Below, piece after piece: positions 62,689-64,000 of a DNA stretch of 64,000 nucleotides. Where the stretch lies: the NCBI GenBank assembly GCA_958296015.1, contig CATQIH010000039.1:1-64000 (forward strand), read 5' to 3'. The notes below the pieces were generated by a model, which had not been told where the DNA came from, made no database searches, and saw only the letters and a program-made list of their open reading frames with translations. This DNA comes from Cyclobacteriaceae bacterium (GTDB taxonomy: Bacteria; Bacteroidota; Bacteroidia; Cytophagales; Cyclobacteriaceae). How positions within the stretch are numbered: the stretch's first letter is position 1; the number at the start of each line of letters is the position of its first letter. Made by a program: the position numbers and the translations under genes.

Positions 62689-62998
62689 TGAGAATATTCC
62701 AAGGCAACTAAAACGGGATATTGTAGATCATCATAAAGTGTTCACGATAAGAGAGAAAGGGTGGAATGGTAAACTCAATGGCGAATTATTGACATTGATG
62801 TTAGCCGAAGAGTTTGAAGCATTAGTAACTGCTGATAAGCACTTACAGCATCAACAGAATTTTAACAGGTATCCTATTCCAGTATTAGTCTTAAACACCT
62901 ACCGGATCACCTACGAGGATATTAAACCCCTAGTTCCAAAACTACTTGAGTTGTTAAAATCAGATTTGCCAAGTGGGGCAACTATCGTAGAAAGATGA
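62672..62998 (+). CDS. DUF5615 PIN-like protein (putative toxin)
   Basis: A 108-residue PIN-like protein. MKLLLDENIPRQL opens the family with the first acidic residues, and EALVTADKHLQHQQN carries the later conserved Asp. Members are presumed RNases paired with DUF433 proteins. Its stop codon is followed at once by copy 2 of the cassette-end-like motif. Confidence 0.87.
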   Translation: MKLLLDENIPRQLKRDIVDHHKVFTIREKGWNGKLNGELLTLMLAEEFEALVTADKHLQHQQNFNRYPIPVLVLNTYRITYEDIKPLVPKLLELLKSDLPSGATIVER

Positions 62999-63066
62999 AA
63001 AGCCAGCCGCACACATTATGCAGCCGCCACTTACGCAGACGGCTGCCCTAGGCGTTGGCAACAACT
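62999..63066 (+). repeat. Cassette-end-like motif, copy 2
   Basis: Begins directly after the toxin stop with AAAGCCAGCCGCACAC, contains the hairpin GCAGCCG / CGGCTGC (63020-63046), and ends CTGCCCTAGGCGTTGGCAAC. It is related to copy 1 at 62371-62413. Confidence 0.5.
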
Positions 63067-63119
63067 TAAAGAATATTGAATGAAACTGATATTTCAGACA
63101 TTTAATCCTGGTAAATTTT

Positions 63120-63968
63120 CTACTCCACCGCAATCGACTCACATACATACGTAGGGGTGATGCCGGTAGCCAGCATCGCTTGCTGGGCAAGGTGGGGTAG
63201 CGTGTTGCCTGTGAGTACCAGCACGGTATCCAAGCCAAACTTATTGCCCCCAATGATGTCGGTTTCCAGCGTGTCGCCTACCATCAGGATCTCGCTTTTG
63301 TCTGCCGGATGAAAGGGTTGCACATGGTCGTAGGCAAAGACAAACATCTGTGCATCGGGTTTGCCAAAGCGGATAAACTGCTTGCCGGTGAGATGCTCTA
63401 CCATATCGGCAATGGCACCAACGGCAATGGCCACACGGCTTTTGGACACCGGATAGGTACGATCGGAATTGGCCACTACTACCGGGATGTTGCGCCTGCG
63501 TATCAGGTTGACTACCTTATTGAGGTCGTGGTTCCAGTCGAAGCCCTCGTCGTCCAGAAACACGATGGCTTCAATCTCTTCGGCCTGATCCAGTTCCATA
63601 TCGTGGATAGACAGAGTTTTCAGGCCAAGCGTCTCAATGTAGTGCGCTGACTGCGAAGTGCCCAGATAGGCGACGGTGCCTTTCTTTACTTTGTATTTGA
63701 GATATTCGTGTGCCAGCATACCGGAAGAAATGATCTTGTCGGGTGTGATATCTGTCAGCCCTGTTCTATGAAAAGCTTCTGCAAGTGCTTCCGGACTGCG
63801 GGAGGCATCATTGGTGAGCACATAAAACCCAATGCCTGCATCACGCAGGTAGTTCATAGTATGCTCTACGCCTTCTATGCGTCCTTTGTAGTTTTTCAGT
63901 ACGCCAAATGCATCGAAGAAGATCACTTTATATTTGCAGGCCACAGATTTGAAACTCCTGATGTTCAT
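63120..63968 (-). CDS. HAD-IIA family phosphatase (NagD-like)
   Basis: A 282-residue HAD-superfamily hydrolase of subclass IIA. Motif I is IFFDAFGVL: the nucleophile Asp19 is present, but the usual second Asp is Phe21. Motif II lies in YVLTNDASRS, and the late motif GDTLETDIIGGNKFGLDTVLVLTG is a NagD hallmark. The cap inserts between them. Substrate unknown, probably a small phosphate ester. The gene is complete, 32 nt short of the window edge. Confidence 0.85.
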   Translation of the reverse strand: MNIRSFKSVACKYKVIFFDAFGVLKNYKGRIEGVEHTMNYLRDAGIGFYVLTNDASRSPEALAEAFHRTGLTDITPDKIISSGMLAHEYLKYKVKKGTVAYLGTSQSAHYIETLGLKTLSIHDMELDQAEEIEAIVFLDDEGFDWNHDLNKVVNLIRRRNIPVVVANSDRTYPVSKSRVAIAVGAIADMVEHLTGKQFIRFGKPDAQMFVFAYDHVQPFHPADKSEILMVGDTLETDIIGGNKFGLDTVLVLTGNTLPHLAQQAMLATGITPTYVCESIAVE

Positions 63969-64000
63969 GTAGGTCGTAGGTATATGGTTGGAAGAAAAAC

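Noticed and set aside
62371-63066. Calling the two end motifs true integron attC sites
   Set aside because: The core is GTTRGC, not GTTRRRY, and no integrase gene is in view; kept only as a cassette-like observation.

Overview
The window is a chromosomal segment of a Bacteroidota bacterium, most likely order Cytophagales. The evidence is a type IX secretion pair (a gliding-motility C-terminal-domain protein plus PorP/SprF), an Nqr sodium pump, a GH3-family protein beside lptB, a fused HisB, a membrane pyrophosphatase, and a TTTG-N19-TAnnTTTG promoter in front of tRNA genes. The genus cannot be resolved from sequence alone.

Layout. 1-5.6 kb: lptB (with an apparent one-base frameshift near its start), a GH3-family protein, hisB, a 52-residue protein and an outer-membrane protein. 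5.9-17.9 kb, almost all minus strand: hemL, a penicillin-binding-protein-activator-like receptor, guaA, a DUF502 protein, nqrABCDE (no nqrF), ispH, cmk and a tiny lipoprotein. 18.4-23.4 kb: an ABC-F ATPase with a terminator hairpin in its leader, then small genes around a LexA-like S24 regulator with two matching palindromic operators, and a SiaC-like protein. 23.5-27.6 kb, plus strand: pterin genes (PTPS-like, folE, an SDR), a small soluble protein, a flavin reductase and an orphan ligase-associated exonuclease. 27.6-35.5 kb: hppA, an LtrA-family protein, a diverged tandem repeat, a DUF2157-like membrane protein, menC and ppa. 35.5-40.3 kb: sbcC, sbcD and a small gene broken by a stop codon. 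40.3-47.0 kb: a four-gene surface operon (gliding-CTD protein, PorP/SprF, OmpA/PD40, S74-chaperone fibre). 47.1-53.3 kb: AddB-like nuclease, GtrA, PAS histidine kinase, DEDD exonuclease and dcd.

The most striking element is at 53.3-54.4 kb. A tRNA-Gly is followed by a tRNA-Leu(UAA) split at U34/A35 by a 749-nt group I intron. Its core resembles the cyanobacterial/plastid tRNA-Leu introns, and it carries an HNH endonuclease gene in the loop of P1. The endonuclease has lost one expected zinc ligand, so the homing function may be decaying.

54.4-64 kb holds a GH16 glucanase and a DUF1080 hydrolase, an MtfA-like peptidase with a SEC-C tail, a hypothetical protein, a palindromic repeat array, an SDR plus a sugar-acid dehydratase, a lipoprotein and a DUF433/DUF5615 toxin-antitoxin pair each followed by a related conserved motif (cassette-like), and a HAD-IIA phosphatase.
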